This document shows positions 8,632 through 17,212 of a DNA stretch of 64,000 bases, in pieces (within the stretch, counting starts at the first letter, position 1; each line of letters starts with the position of its first letter). Source of the DNA: JAWWPG01 sp963820035 (GTDB taxonomy: Bacteria; Actinomycetota; Actinomycetes; Propionibacteriales; Nocardioidaceae); NCBI GenBank assembly GCA_963820035.1, contig CAWFYK010000003.1, forward strand, positions 124,001-188,000. The letters run 5' to 3'. Under the pieces are notes generated by a model. It ran no database searches, was not told where the DNA came from, and saw nothing but the letters and a program-made list of their open reading frames with translations. The position numbers were made by a program, and so were the translations under genes.

Positions 8632-10211
8632 GGGCGACTGGCCTCAGGACGATGCTCGGTGTCCAATGGCGGACCCATCGCCGCGGAACCCTCGTCTGGA
8701 TGTTCGCGCTCATCGCCAGCATGGTCGCAACGGCGGCGGCAGTTGCTGGCCTCTACACCACCCCGGAGAAGATCCACACGTACGCCCAGGCCGTCACCGC
8801 CGGTGACGCCCTCGTCGCGATCAACGGCAGGGTCGAGGGCATCGACAGCCTCGGCGGGATCATCCAGGACGAGTTCGGCTTCCTCGCCGCCTTCCTCCTC
8901 CCGCTGCTCGGGATCAGCCTCGTCGCGCAGGTCACCCGGCGTGAGGAGGAGGCCGGGCGGCTCGAGGCGGTCCTCGGCGGCAGGGTCGCACGCCACGTCC
9001 CGGTGTTGGCCGGCCTCATCGTCGCCTCCGCCGCCATCTTCGTCACCGCCGCCACGTTCGCCCTCGGCCTCACCGCCACCGGGGTACCCACCACCCGATC
9101 GGTCCTCTACGCCGCCTCCCTCGGCGCCCTCGCCTTCGTCTTCGCCGGGCTCGCGGCGCTGCTCGCCCAGGTCACCCTGCACTCTCGGGGGGTCTACGTG
9201 TGGAGCCTGCTCGCCCTCGCCGTGGCCTACCTGCTGCGTGGCGTCGGCGACGTGCTAAGGATCTGGGTCACCTGGCTCTCACCGCTGGGCTGGGTCGAGA
9301 AGGCCGCGCCGTTCGGGGCGATGCGGTGGTGGACCCTCCTCATCCCCCTCGCCGTCGGCGGGCTACTCGCCACGCTCGCAGTCCTCGCCGCCGGCCACCG
9401 CGACCTCGGCAGCTCCCTCGTCCGCGAGGGCGTGGGATCGGCGCGGGCGACGACATGGCTACGTAGCCCGCTCGGGCTGGCCACCGCCATCCACCGCCCT
9501 GCGGTCCTCAGTTGGCTCGCCGGCGCCCTGGTCATCGCGGGCATGATGGGCGCGCTGGCGCAGCAGTTCGTCGACGCCGTCGCCGGCAACCCGGCCATGG
9601 CCGAGGCCATCGGGATGTCTGGTGCGCAACCCGAGGACGGGTTCGTCGCCGTCGTCCAGCTGTACATCGCCATCATCGCCACGGGGTACACCGTCCAGGC
9701 CGTCGGTAGCCTGCGCGGCGAGGAGAGCGCCGGGCGTCTCGAGCCCCGGCTGTCCGGCACTCTGTCCCGCATGCGGTGGCTCGCCGCCCACGAGCTCGTC
9801 ATCGTCACCGGCCTCGTCGTCATCGTCATGGTCTCCTCAGTCGTGCTGGCCACGGCTGCGGCGTGGTCGATGGGCACCACGGCGCAGTTGGGTCGCGTCG
9901 TCGGAGCAGGCGCGGCATACCTACCGGCCGAGCTCCTCGTCGGCGGGTTGGCGCTCACGCTCTTCGGCCTGAGGCCCCGGGCGTTCCCGGCGGCCTGGGC
10001 GGCCTTCGCCTTCGTCGCCTTCATCGCCTTCCTCGGGCCGGGCCTCAAGGTGGCCGGTTGGATGCTCGACCTGTCCCCCACGACCCATGTCGGCAACCCT
10101 CCGCTGGGCACCGTCGAGGCGCCGCCGCTCGTCGTCCTCGCCACCATCGCCGCGGCCCTGGGCGTGGCCGCGGCGGTCGGCTTCCGTCGTCGAGGGGTGC
10201 CGCAGGGCTGA
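8628..10211 (+). CDS. ABC-2 exporter permease (polyketide antibiotic exporter type)
   Basis: 527 residues with about twelve membrane helices in two homologous halves, each opened by a VTRREEEAGRLE-like or LRGEESAGRLE segment at residues about 103 and 365. This duplicated motif is characteristic of the large permeases annotated as exporters of polyketide antibiotics in actinobacteria. The C-terminus ends VGFRRRGVPQG. The gene is coupled to the ATPase by a 4-base overlap and follows its TetR regulator. The substrate is not predictable. Confidence 0.9.
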   Translation: MRATGLRTMLGVQWRTHRRGTLVWMFALIASMVATAAAVAGLYTTPEKIHTYAQAVTAGDALVAINGRVEGIDSLGGIIQDEFGFLAAFLLPLLGISLVAQVTRREEEAGRLEAVLGGRVARHVPVLAGLIVASAAIFVTAATFALGLTATGVPTTRSVLYAASLGALAFVFAGLAALLAQVTLHSRGVYVWSLLALAVAYLLRGVGDVLRIWVTWLSPLGWVEKAAPFGAMRWWTLLIPLAVGGLLATLAVLAAGHRDLGSSLVREGVGSARATTWLRSPLGLATAIHRPAVLSWLAGALVIAGMMGALAQQFVDAVAGNPAMAEAIGMSGAQPEDGFVAVVQLYIAIIATGYTVQAVGSLRGEESAGRLEPRLSGTLSRMRWLAAHELVIVTGLVVIVMVSSVVLATAAAWSMGTTAQLGRVVGAGAAYLPAELLVGGLALTLFGLRPRAFPAAWAAFAFVAFIAFLGPGLKVAGWMLDLSPTTHVGNPPLGTVEAPPLVVLATIAAALGVAAAVGFRRRGVPQG

Positions 10212-10240
10212 ATCGGTGGAGCGGCGTCGCCGCCCCGCCG

Positions 10241-10482
10241 AGCTGTTTGCCGGTTGGCCCGAGGTAGTTGAAGGCGAAGGACAGCTGGGCATAGCCACCG
10301 ATCAGGTGCGAAGGCTTCATCAGCAGCCGGGTCAGCGAGTTGTGTATCCCGCCTCGCTTGCCCGACGTCTCTGCGAGCGGTACGTCGATCAGCCGGTCTT
10401 GAGCGTGGTACATGTACACCGTCCCCTCGGGCGTGAGGAGGTCACCGTCATCCGCAGGCGCAGCCAGGACGTGACGTACTGA
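10241..10482. pseudogene. narG: Relic of narG (nitrate reductase alpha) 3' end, with an internal inversion
   Basis: On the minus strand, 10241 to about 10440 encodes PEGTVYMYHAQDR, then KRGGIHNSLTRL and GGYAQLSFAFNYLGPTGKQ, which is the NarG C-terminal region. On the plus strand, about 10428-10482 encodes the natural next residues, REEVTVIRRRSQDVTY and a stop. In intact NarG these two pieces are contiguous and on one strand, so about 190 bases have been inverted in place. The rest of narG (over 3 kb) is absent. The plus-strand tail overlaps the start of a narH relic by one base, as in a real narGH operon. Confidence 0.75.
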
Positions 10483-10547
10483 TGCGAGTCATGGCGCAGA
10501 TGACGATGGTGGTGAACCTCGACAAGTGCATCGGGTGCCACAATTGA
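10482..10547 (+). pseudogene. narH: 5' stub of narH (nitrate reductase beta)
   Basis: Twenty-one codons read MRVMAQMTMVVNLDKCIGCHN, matching the start of respiratory nitrate reductase beta subunits up to the first ferredoxin cysteines (CIGCH). The frame then stops at 10545-10547 and the sequence passes into a hemerythrin gene. Everything after codon 21, including narJ and narI, is missing from the window. This looks like a deletion joining narH to a downstream nar-region gene. Confidence 0.7.
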
Positions 10548-10972
10548 TGGACGAGGCGCGCCGCGTCCGAGGAGCCTTGACCAATGGTGACAAGAAGCTC
10601 GCCATGCAGAGACTCAACCTCCTCGCGGGCCGTCTCCACCGCCACGTCGGACGAGAGAAGGCCCGCATCTTCACCGCACTGCGAGACATGGGCGAGTTCC
10701 TCGACGAGCTCGACGACCTGGAGGCCGAGCATCACCAGTTCCATGACATGGTTGCCAACCTCGACGTGAGTTCGGCGGACTTCGATGCTGTCGTCATGCG
10801 GCTGTTCGACGATCTAGGCGAGCATGTGGAGCGCGAGGACCTGGGGATCTTCCCCGTGTCCGAAGTGACCCTGAACGAGTCCGGATGGCAGCTCGTCGCC
10901 CAGGCACACACGGAGTCGCCGACCTTCTTGCTTGACCAAATTGCCCCAGCTGACCAGGTAGAACGAAAGTGA
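10547..10972 (+). CDS. Hemerythrin HHE-domain protein, probably N-terminally truncated
   Basis: About 141 residues. Iron-ligand-type histidine/glutamate motifs are spread over the helices: RLHRHVGREK (around residue 30), EAEHHQFHDMV (around 60) and DLGEHVEREDLGIFPV (around 95). HHE proteins bind a di-iron site and respond to oxygen or nitric oxide; several are linked to nitrate or nitrite respiration. Family members usually have about 40 more N-terminal residues with the first histidines. Here the frame runs straight out of the narH stub, so the 5' end was probably lost in the deletion and the gene may not work. The start at ATG 10547 is tentative. Confidence 0.65.
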   Translation: MDEARRVRGALTNGDKKLAMQRLNLLAGRLHRHVGREKARIFTALRDMGEFLDELDDLEAEHHQFHDMVANLDVSSADFDAVVMRLFDDLGEHVEREDLGIFPVSEVTLNESGWQLVAQAHTESPTFLLDQIAPADQVERK

Positions 10973-11313
10973 GAATGATGCAAAAAGAGTCCTTGACCGC
11001 GCTGGCCCGGCAACACCTGAAGACCGCCCGTGCGGCCGACAGCGGCCGCAGCGCACACACCATCTACGGCGGTCACGAACACGCACTTCGACAGACCCTG
11101 ATCGCCCTACGCGCCGGCACAAACCTGGACGAGCACGAGAACCCTGGTGAAGCGACCGTCCAAGTACTGCACGGTCGAGTGACCCTGATCGCCGATAAGA
11201 CCAAGTGGAACGGTTCTCCAGGGGATCTGTTGATCGTGCCGGACTCCCGCCACGCCCTCGAGGCCGCCGAGGACTCCGTCATCCTCTTAACAGTAAGCAA
11301 AGCCATCGCCTAA
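10969..11313 (+). CDS. Small cupin-domain protein
   Basis: 114 residues starting at GTG (an ATG at 10975 is an alternative). The cupin fold shows as LRAGTNLDEHENPGEATVQVLHGRV and GDLLIVPDSRHALEA; the metal-ligand histidines are reduced to one in each motif, so metal binding is uncertain. It overlaps the hemerythrin stop by 4 bases and is translationally coupled to it. Small cupins beside hemerythrin genes are common in actinobacterial nitrate-respiration regions, which fits the nar relics just upstream. Confidence 0.75.
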   Translation: MRMMQKESLTALARQHLKTARAADSGRSAHTIYGGHEHALRQTLIALRAGTNLDEHENPGEATVQVLHGRVTLIADKTKWNGSPGDLLIVPDSRHALEAAEDSVILLTVSKAIA

Positions 11314-11339
11314 CCAAAACGCACATCCGGAGGACCACA

Positions 11340-11900
11340 AATGCGATCTCCCCTCGGGATTGGCCAGCGTGTGGCCGGTCCGGGTCCCGCAGGTGTGGTG
11401 GGCACCGGCGCTCAAGGCTTCCCAGTCGGTGTCCGTGCCTGGGTGGGGATCGCACGATCCGTCGTGTCGCCAAGCCCGAGCTGCCCAGCAGCGTTCGACC
11501 CCCAGCACCAGAACGTGTGGTCACGGTGGATCCCCCAGGTGAAATAACCGTTGTCGGCGGCAGCTGTGGCCCAGACCCGGGACATGACCCCGGATCAGGC
11601 CCCCCGCGCGGCGGTTTGGGTGGCTTGAGCGCACCCGCGCCCGGGTGGGCCGGAAGAGCGGGCGACCGGTCGCCGCCGACCTGAGTCGGCACGTACCGAC
11701 TGGTGAGGTTGCCGGGGCGCGAGTCGGGCGTAGATGTTGGCTGGCCCGCACCACAGGCCTTGATCGGGACGCAACCGCACGTGAAAGGTCCCGGAGTCGA
11801 CGGTCAACCAGACATCCGCTCCCTGACGACTTGCCTCACGGAACGGCGGTAGTTGGGTTGGCCCCCAGCCGAGCTGTCGATCTCACGCTGGTGACCACGG
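11340..11900 (-). pseudogene. RCC1-repeat protein pseudogene
   Basis: No single frame is open, but the minus strand shows pieces of RCC1/beta-propeller repeats in different frames. These include DHTFWCWGSNAAGQLGLGD (near 11520-11460), GTDTDWEALSAGAHHTCGT (near 11440-11380), WATAAADNGYFTWGIHRD (near 11575-11520) and TSRYVPTQVGGDR (near 11715-11665). Each repeat is separated from the next by a frameshift or deletion. The intact parent would have been a secreted or cell-surface seven-bladed propeller. This explains most of the otherwise gene-free stretch 11.3-12.0 kb. Confidence 0.6.
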
Positions 11901-12049
11901 TGATAGCGCTACGACGGGACGGGCTGGCCCCCCTCTGCGCGAACCACTCCGCCAGCCCGAGCGACACGGTCACCTTCGAGCCCAACGTGCACAGACGACC
12001 TTCACCTCGCGATCACCAGGCCGACTTCACCCGCCTGGGACGAGTCATT

Positions 12050-12553
12050 TCAGAACGGGTTCAACGAGGCAGCTGCTGCCGCGTTGACGGCGATGAAGAG
12101 CAAGCCGCCGGCCATCGCGAAGAACCCGAGGAGTCGGGCAACAACGCCAGTCCCAAGCAGACGATCCCGCACGCGGTTGCGAAGGTGGAGCAAAGCAGCC
12201 TGGAGCAGGTAGAGGCCGTAGACCAGCGTGACTGCAGCCTCGGCGGCGACTCCCCATTCGCCGGCCCATGCTAGCAAGGCGGCCACCCCGATGGCGAGGT
12301 TCGCGAAGCCGACCTCGAGCTGGAAGTTGGAGTCGCTCTCCGCACCCCAACCCATCCGAGCGGCGTCGCCCCGGGCGAAGACGACGTGGCGAAGGAAGCT
12401 GACCACGCCGACGCACCCGACGTTGAGCACCGTGACCACGGCAAGTGCGCCGTGGGCAGTACCGTTAAGGCCCGCCAGAAAGAAACCCACTCCCGCGAGG
12501 ACATAGGTGGTAACCATCAGGATCGTGGCTGGGTTTCGGTCGGACAGGCTCAT
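12050..12553 (-). CDS. Four-helix membrane protein (DUF6790-like)
   Basis: 167 residues with four hydrophobic helices (residues about 12-32, 38-55, 85-125 and 140-160). The start MSLSDRNPATILMV was preferred over an upstream ATG at 12607 because it lies just before the first helix. The pattern FARGDAARMGWGAESDSNFQLEVGFANLAIG is recognisable from a small family of uncharacterised actinobacterial membrane proteins. No function is known. It stands alone between the RCC1 relic and a tRNA/integrase remnant. Confidence 0.65.
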   Translation of the reverse strand: MSLSDRNPATILMVTTYVLAGVGFFLAGLNGTAHGALAVVTVLNVGCVGVVSFLRHVVFARGDAARMGWGAESDSNFQLEVGFANLAIGVAALLAWAGEWGVAAEAAVTLVYGLYLLQAALLHLRNRVRDRLLGTGVVARLLGFFAMAGGLLFIAVNAAAAASLNPF

Positions 12554-12707
12554 TAACTCAGTATCGGTCCCATTCACCCGCGCCGGTGCCGGAACGCGGC
12601 ATTCCAATCGTGAGCACGCACAGGAGCGAATTCCGCTCGCGAATTCGCTTCCGCTCCTGAACCAGGGAGTCTCTTGCGAGGCGCGGGTTCACGGCGAGCA
12701 GTTCATT

Positions 12708-12756
12708 TGGCACGGGCAAGGTTTGAAGTTGCGACCTTTGGGTTATGAGGCCCGCT
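12708..12756 (-). repeat. Degenerate tRNA-Met(CAT)-like 3' half
   Basis: On the minus strand the sequence reads GCGGGC-CTCATAA-CCC, then AAAGGTCGCAAC-TTCAAAC and an acceptor strand ending CCA. That is an anticodon arm with anticodon CAT, variable loop, T-loop and 3' end, with several mismatches in the T-stem and an extra base in the anticodon stem. No 5' half follows. It sits about 220 bases before an integrase pseudogene, as a tRNA attachment site would. The shared variable-loop/T-arm core links it to the remnants at 5473 and 55183. Confidence 0.55.
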
Positions 12757-12968
12757 AGCCCCGCTCCTAGCCGACTGCAGCTCGTGATCGACTCTGACCC
12801 GGCGGTCACGTGCGTCACATCGCCGCCATTCGGTCACCTCCATTGCGTCGGCCTTGGGCCGACGTGAGATGGCAACCGCGCGGAACCAGGATCCGCTGCA
12901 GACGACACGAGGGTGCTGGGTGTCGACGCTTGCAAGAAAGGTTGGATTGGCCTGAGTACTAATGTCCA

Positions 12969-13804
12969 TGGCTCAACAACACTTCCTGCCGTTCTTCGGG
13001 AAGAAGCCGATGCACCAGATCACCCCCTCCCTTGTCCAGGACTGGGTCACCAAAGCCGCCGCCGGCGGCCTCTCGCCACGATCCATCCGTAAATACCACA
13101 CCATGCTCCACTCCATCTTCAAACGAGCCGTCCGCGACCAGCTCATCACCACCAACCCATGCGAGCACACCGAACTGCCCAAGGCCATCACCAAGAAGGC
13201 CCGAACCCTCACCCCTACCGAGTACGAGCTCCTCATCGCCGCGATCCCCGCCCGCTACCGGCTGCTGGTCGAGACCGCGATCGAGACCGGCATGCGGTGG
13301 GGCGAACTCATCGCCCTGCGGCCCCGCCACATCGCCTTCCTGACCAGGGCGGTACCTGTTGAGGAAACCATCTTGGAGGTGTCACGGCGGTACTCCCCCA
13401 CCGGGCAAAACTACGTCACCAGGCCTACCCCAAGGACTACGAACCCGGAAACTTCGGCGTCGACGAACACGGGCTCCACGCCGTCACCCACCGCATCGGA
13501 GCTGACCAGCCGCTGTTCACCACCACCGCCGGCACCCCCATCTCACGCAACTCTTCCGCATCCCCATCTGGCAACCCGCCGTCAAGATCAGCGGCATCGA
13601 CTTCCCGTCCGCATGCACGACCTCCCACACGCCCACGCCTCCTGGCTCCTCGCCGAAGGGTCCGACCTCAAGTCCGTGATGGAACGGATGGGCCACGCGC
13701 AGATCCAAACCACCCAGAAATACCTCCACGCCCTCCCCGAAGCCGACCGCAAGAACCTCGACGCTCTCGCAGGAGCCCGACAACGACCACAACAACCCAT
13801 ATAG
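12969..13804 (+). pseudogene. Tyrosine recombinase (phage-type integrase) pseudogene
   Basis: The core-binding part (HFLPFFGKKPMHQITPSLVQ, HSIFKRAVRDQL) and the first catalytic arginine (GMRWGEL) are readable. After about 13390 the frame shifts at least twice: FGVDEHGLHAVTHRI lies in a second frame and IPIWQPAVKISGIDF in a third. The original frame returns for HASWLLAEGSDLKSVMERMGH and the tyrosine in TTQKYLHALPEAD. The HxxR box has become HDLPHA, so the second catalytic arginine is lost. The N-terminal SAM-like arm is missing. A diverged second copy lies at 52838-53400. Confidence 0.85.
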
Positions 13805-13961
13805 CACACCAGCCGTCGCCATGATCTCAATCACGAGAGGCAAGGACTCAGCCCTCCAGATCACTCGGGGAAGCGAAGAGACTGCCCGGTTGTCGATCCT
13901 ATTTGCGACTCGCGATCCAGACCCGGAACGAGTCACGAGCCATGCCCGGGTGAGACGCGAG

Positions 13962-14525
13962 TCACGCCAGATCCGGACCGCCGGGTTCTCGGTCTGCCTG
14001 CGGCATGTCGGTCCTTGTCGCGAAGTGGGCGTTGGATCGTGGCGCCTTTGGGTGGCGCGCCAGGCGGATGGCGTACATCATCGCGCTGACTGCGAACATG
14101 ACGGCGCACATGAGGAGCCACCTTTCCAGGTAGGGGTCTTGCGTCTGCCCGGTCGCGGCCTGGTAGGTGCTTGCGCCTTGGCCGATGATGCCGGGGAAGT
14201 ACAGCAGGAAGGTGAGTGCGGCTCCGAGCGCGGGGATGCGCACGTAGTTCAACGGTGACACCACACCATTGCCGGGCGCATGGCGTCGCCTCATGGCGTC
14301 GACTGCGCCCTGAATCGACCGATCAGCGAGCGCGTACAACGGGAACAGCAACATGTCGTGCACGATCAGGGCGCCGCCGAACCACACCAGCATGAGGGGC
14401 CAACGGGAGTCGGCGCTGGTCAGCACGGCCGCGTATCCAGCGAGGGCGAGAGAGCAGAGCATGCAAAGCAGGTGCAGAGCGCCGGCGCCGTAGGATCCGG
14501 GGAGCCAGCGAAGGACTGGACGCAT
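13962..14525 (-). CDS. Membrane protein at the end of the molybdopterin/glycosyltransferase operon
   Basis: 187 residues with about five hydrophobic helices (start MRPVLRWLPGSYGAGALHLL) and a soluble C-terminal tail. Its ATG comes immediately after the TGA of the molybdopterin oxidoreductase gene, with no gap, so it is the last gene of that minus-strand operon. A histidine in the second helix region (LIVHDMLLFPLYALADR) and the repeated operon position suggest a membrane partner of the oxidoreductase, but this is inference. No family with known function was recognised. Confidence 0.75.
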   Translation of the reverse strand: MRPVLRWLPGSYGAGALHLLCMLCSLALAGYAAVLTSADSRWPLMLVWFGGALIVHDMLLFPLYALADRSIQGAVDAMRRRHAPGNGVVSPLNYVRIPALGAALTFLLYFPGIIGQGASTYQAATGQTQDPYLERWLLMCAVMFAVSAMMYAIRLARHPKAPRSNAHFATRTDMPQADREPGGPDLA

Positions 14526-15896
14526 TCATGCCTCCGCGAACGTGATGGTGCTTACCCACTTCGTGTTGTGGACTCCCGGCAGCGCGGGCACGATGATCCG
14601 CGCCGGATACCCGTGATCGAGCGACAGATCGGTCCCGTTGACCTTGAGGGCCAGCAGGGAGTCTTCGTCTAGGATCTGGTTGGCCTGCAGGGTTGCGGTG
14701 CCGAACGAGCCGCCGCGTTGGAGCGATTCGACGTGGACGGATGCCGGTGCGGCCAGGCCCGCGAGTCTCGCCAGGTCTGCCAGTCGGACGCCGGTCCAGG
14801 TCTGCACCGTCGACCAGCCTTCCACACAGGCGATCGGCAAAGTCGCGGTGTGCTGGGCCATCGCGAGCAGGTCGTGCCGGCTCAGTCTCACCGCCTGGTG
14901 TCCAGGAGCGGTCAGGCTCAACCTCCACGAGGGGCTTACGGCGCCAGGACGGATTCCTACTGCCGATGCTGTCTTGTTGACCTGGAAGTCGTTGGGGCCG
15001 TGGCCGTACGAGCGGCCGTGCGGGAGCAGGATGGCGAGGCTGCGCACGGGGCCGCCGATGGTCTGCCCCACTGAGAGCACGGCGATCAGTCCGGAGCCTG
15101 TGGCCACCGTGGCTAGGAACCCACGCCTGCTGATCGTGGGCTTCGCGGGTTCCACGGCGACCAGCCCATGAGGATCGATTGGCTCCGGCAGGGTGTTGTC
15201 GAGGGGTGTGCGCAGCTCACGACGCAACGACCGGCTGCGTAGAGACCTGACCACGGTCGGCAGCTTGAGGGCCACGTGTACGACGAAGCCGGCGATGAAC
15301 ACCCAGGCTCCGTAGTAGTGGGCGGTGTAGAAGTTGAAGCCGAACAGGTAGTCGTACTGGATGTTGAGGACACCAGTGGCGATCTCGAACAAGACGCCGC
15401 CGACCAAGCAGGCCAGCGACAGCCGCTCGAGGACCTGAGCCAGCGACCGGGCCGGGGGCCAGACGAACAGTTTCGGAAGCACCGACCAGAGCTTCGCCAG
15501 CACCACGGGAACGAGCACCAACCCAAGGCACACATGCAGGCCCTGCGTCAGCCGGAAGAGCCAGGACGGCCGGGTGGGCCAGTCGAAGTACGGCAGGTGC
15601 AGCCACCCGACGTTGCCGGGCTGGGCCTGGCCGAACTGAGGTGAGTATGCGACGTAGTCCAGCAGTCCGGTCACGACGACCAGCGGCAGCGCGGCCAGCA
15701 ACACGGCGCCCAAGATCGAGGTGAGCCACGGCCCACGCAACGGGCTGCGCCAAGACGTCGGCTCGGGAAACCTGCGCGGTCGGCGACGGGCCAGCGCTTC
15801 CCAGAACCCGGAGGGAAACGCGTACTCCTCCTCGGTGCCCGCGTCGCGATCGACCGGATCGGCCGCGTCGCGGCTGTCTGACGGCTGGGTGCTCAC
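14526..15896 (-). CDS. Cytochrome b561-like/molybdopterin (sulfite oxidase-type) oxidoreductase fusion
   Basis: 456 residues. Residues about 60-230 form four helices with candidate haem-b histidines (TQGLHVCLG, FYTAHYYGAW, VVHVALKLP). A twin-arginine-like segment (SRRGFLATVATGSG) precedes a C-terminal oxidoreductase molybdopterin-binding domain. The molybdenum-ligand cysteine is in LPIACVEGWSTVQTW and the domain ends HNTKWVSTITF. It would pass electrons between membrane quinones and an extracytoplasmic Mo site. GTG 15896 was chosen as start because it overlaps the preceding stop as GTGA; a longer frame reaches 15941. The substrate is unknown. Confidence 0.85.
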   Translation of the reverse strand: MSTQPSDSRDAADPVDRDAGTEEEYAFPSGFWEALARRRPRRFPEPTSWRSPLRGPWLTSILGAVLLAALPLVVVTGLLDYVAYSPQFGQAQPGNVGWLHLPYFDWPTRPSWLFRLTQGLHVCLGLVLVPVVLAKLWSVLPKLFVWPPARSLAQVLERLSLACLVGGVLFEIATGVLNIQYDYLFGFNFYTAHYYGAWVFIAGFVVHVALKLPTVVRSLRSRSLRRELRTPLDNTLPEPIDPHGLVAVEPAKPTISRRGFLATVATGSGLIAVLSVGQTIGGPVRSLAILLPHGRSYGHGPNDFQVNKTASAVGIRPGAVSPSWRLSLTAPGHQAVRLSRHDLLAMAQHTATLPIACVEGWSTVQTWTGVRLADLARLAGLAAPASVHVESLQRGGSFGTATLQANQILDEDSLLALKVNGTDLSLDHGYPARIIVPALPGVHNTKWVSTITFAEA

Positions 15897-17212
15897 ATCC
15901 GGCACTGGCCCCGGCCCGTCTTCTGGAGCTCGGCGAACCACCGCCCGCCGAGGCCGATAACCCGCAGCATGTCAAGGGAGGCCCGCCGCGCAATGGCGGC
16001 GAGGGCCTCCGGGCCGAGGATCGCCCAGGAGAACGGCGCAGATACCCGGCCGGCGGCCTCGATCTGCAGTCGGTGTCGCGACAGTGGGGTGCCTGGTGCC
16101 GCCACTTCCACGACCGCCCGTCCCTCCGGCCCCAGCAGGTCGCGTACCCGCGCCAGCAGCCGAGCGGGATCCCCGCCGATCCCGACGTTGCCGTCGGCCA
16201 GCAGCACGGACTCCCATCGTCCCTCAGCCGGCACCGGCTGGAAGATGTCGCGGCGCAGGGCGTGCACACCGCGATTGCGGGTTTGGCGCACGGCGGCCTC
16301 CGAGAGGTCGATGCCGAGCACACCGACGCCCCTGGCCCCCAGCCCTTCGGTGAGCCGGCCCGGGCCGCATCCAACGTCCAGCGTGGGACCTTTGCACCTG
16401 TCGACCATCACCCGATCGGTGCTATCGCAGCCGGCCCGCCAGGTCGGGACGGGAACAGGGACCGGACCGCCGGGCAGACCGTGCGCCAGGCACGCCGCGC
16501 CGGACAGTGCGTCGTCGAGCACGTCGGTCGGGGGCGGCAAGGGTGCGCCGAGGGTCTGCCAGGTCCGCGCGAACCGCGTGTGCGGCGCCTGCCGGGCGAC
16601 CAGCTCGGCGTCGGCGGGTGTGTCGACGTCGCGCATCACGGGCGCGGACACGACTCGCGCGCCCTGGGAGTGCAGCAAGGCCTGGGTCTCCCGGCAGGTG
16701 TCCGGTGAAGACATGGCGACGCCCGCAAGCCCGGACGCCCACGCCGGCGTGGGCAGGCCCAGAACCCACCACCCGCCGTCCACTGCCGGTCCTAGGACTG
16801 CAACATTGCGGCGGCCCCCATCCAGGTCGCGTCCGATGGTGCGCAACCTGTCCGGTTCTACGTGGGGGGTGTCCATGCCGATCTGAACGACGGGTCCGGG
16901 CAGGATTCCCGCGGCGCCCTGGTGGGCGTGCGCCAACCTGGCGCCCAGTCCGTCGCCTCGCTGCGGCTGGAGCTGCCACCCTGTCAGCCGGTGGCGCAGC
17001 ACAGTGCACCGCATCGCAAGCTCCAGGTCGCCGGCTATCGCCAGCACACGTCGCGATCGCGGAAAGGCCTGCTCGCCAGACTCCAATGTGTCGAGCAGTG
17101 CCGCGGCCGCGAGGTCTGCTGCGGCGTCGAAACCGACCGCGGCGGCCAACCGGGTCTTCACGCTCCCCGGCACCGGAGCCTTGGCCATGACCAATAGGCC
17201 CGCCGTCGTCAT
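15893..17212 (-). CDS. DUF2064 glycosyltransferase fused to a SAM methyltransferase
   Basis: 439 residues. Residues 1-200 are a DUF2064/TIGR04282-type nucleotidyl- or glycosyl-transferase: LLVMAKAPVPGSVKTRLA at the start, then QIGMDTPHV and AVDGGWWVLGL. After a linker, residues about 265-400 are a class I methyltransferase with LDVGCGPGRLTEGL and GVLGIDLSEAAV. DUF2064 proteins occur in arsenosugar biosynthesis and other sugar-modifying clusters and resemble CofC-like transferases. A longer frame reaches 17332, but the ATG at 17212 starts the conserved domain and overlaps the GT2 stop by 4 bases. The fusion suggests sequential sugar transfer and methylation on one substrate. Confidence 0.85.
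   Translation of the reverse strand: MTTAGLLVMAKAPVPGSVKTRLAAAVGFDAAADLAAAALLDTLESGEQAFPRSRRVLAIAGDLELAMRCTVLRHRLTGWQLQPQRGDGLGARLAHAHQGAAGILPGPVVQIGMDTPHVEPDRLRTIGRDLDGGRRNVAVLGPAVDGGWWVLGLPTPAWASGLAGVAMSSPDTCRETQALLHSQGARVVSAPVMRDVDTPADAELVARQAPHTRFARTWQTLGAPLPPPTDVLDDALSGAACLAHGLPGGPVPVPVPTWRAGCDSTDRVMVDRCKGPTLDVGCGPGRLTEGLGARGVGVLGIDLSEAAVRQTRNRGVHALRRDIFQPVPAEGRWESVLLADGNVGIGGDPARLLARVRDLLGPEGRAVVEVAAPGTPLSRHRLQIEAAGRVSAPFSWAILGPEALAAIARRASLDMLRVIGLGGRWFAELQKTGRGQCRM

Noticed and set aside
12969..13804. A working integrase because one frame stays open
   Set aside because: The middle of the open frame is Pro/Thr-rich nonsense while the true residues lie in other frames, and the catalytic HxxR arginine is a proline.
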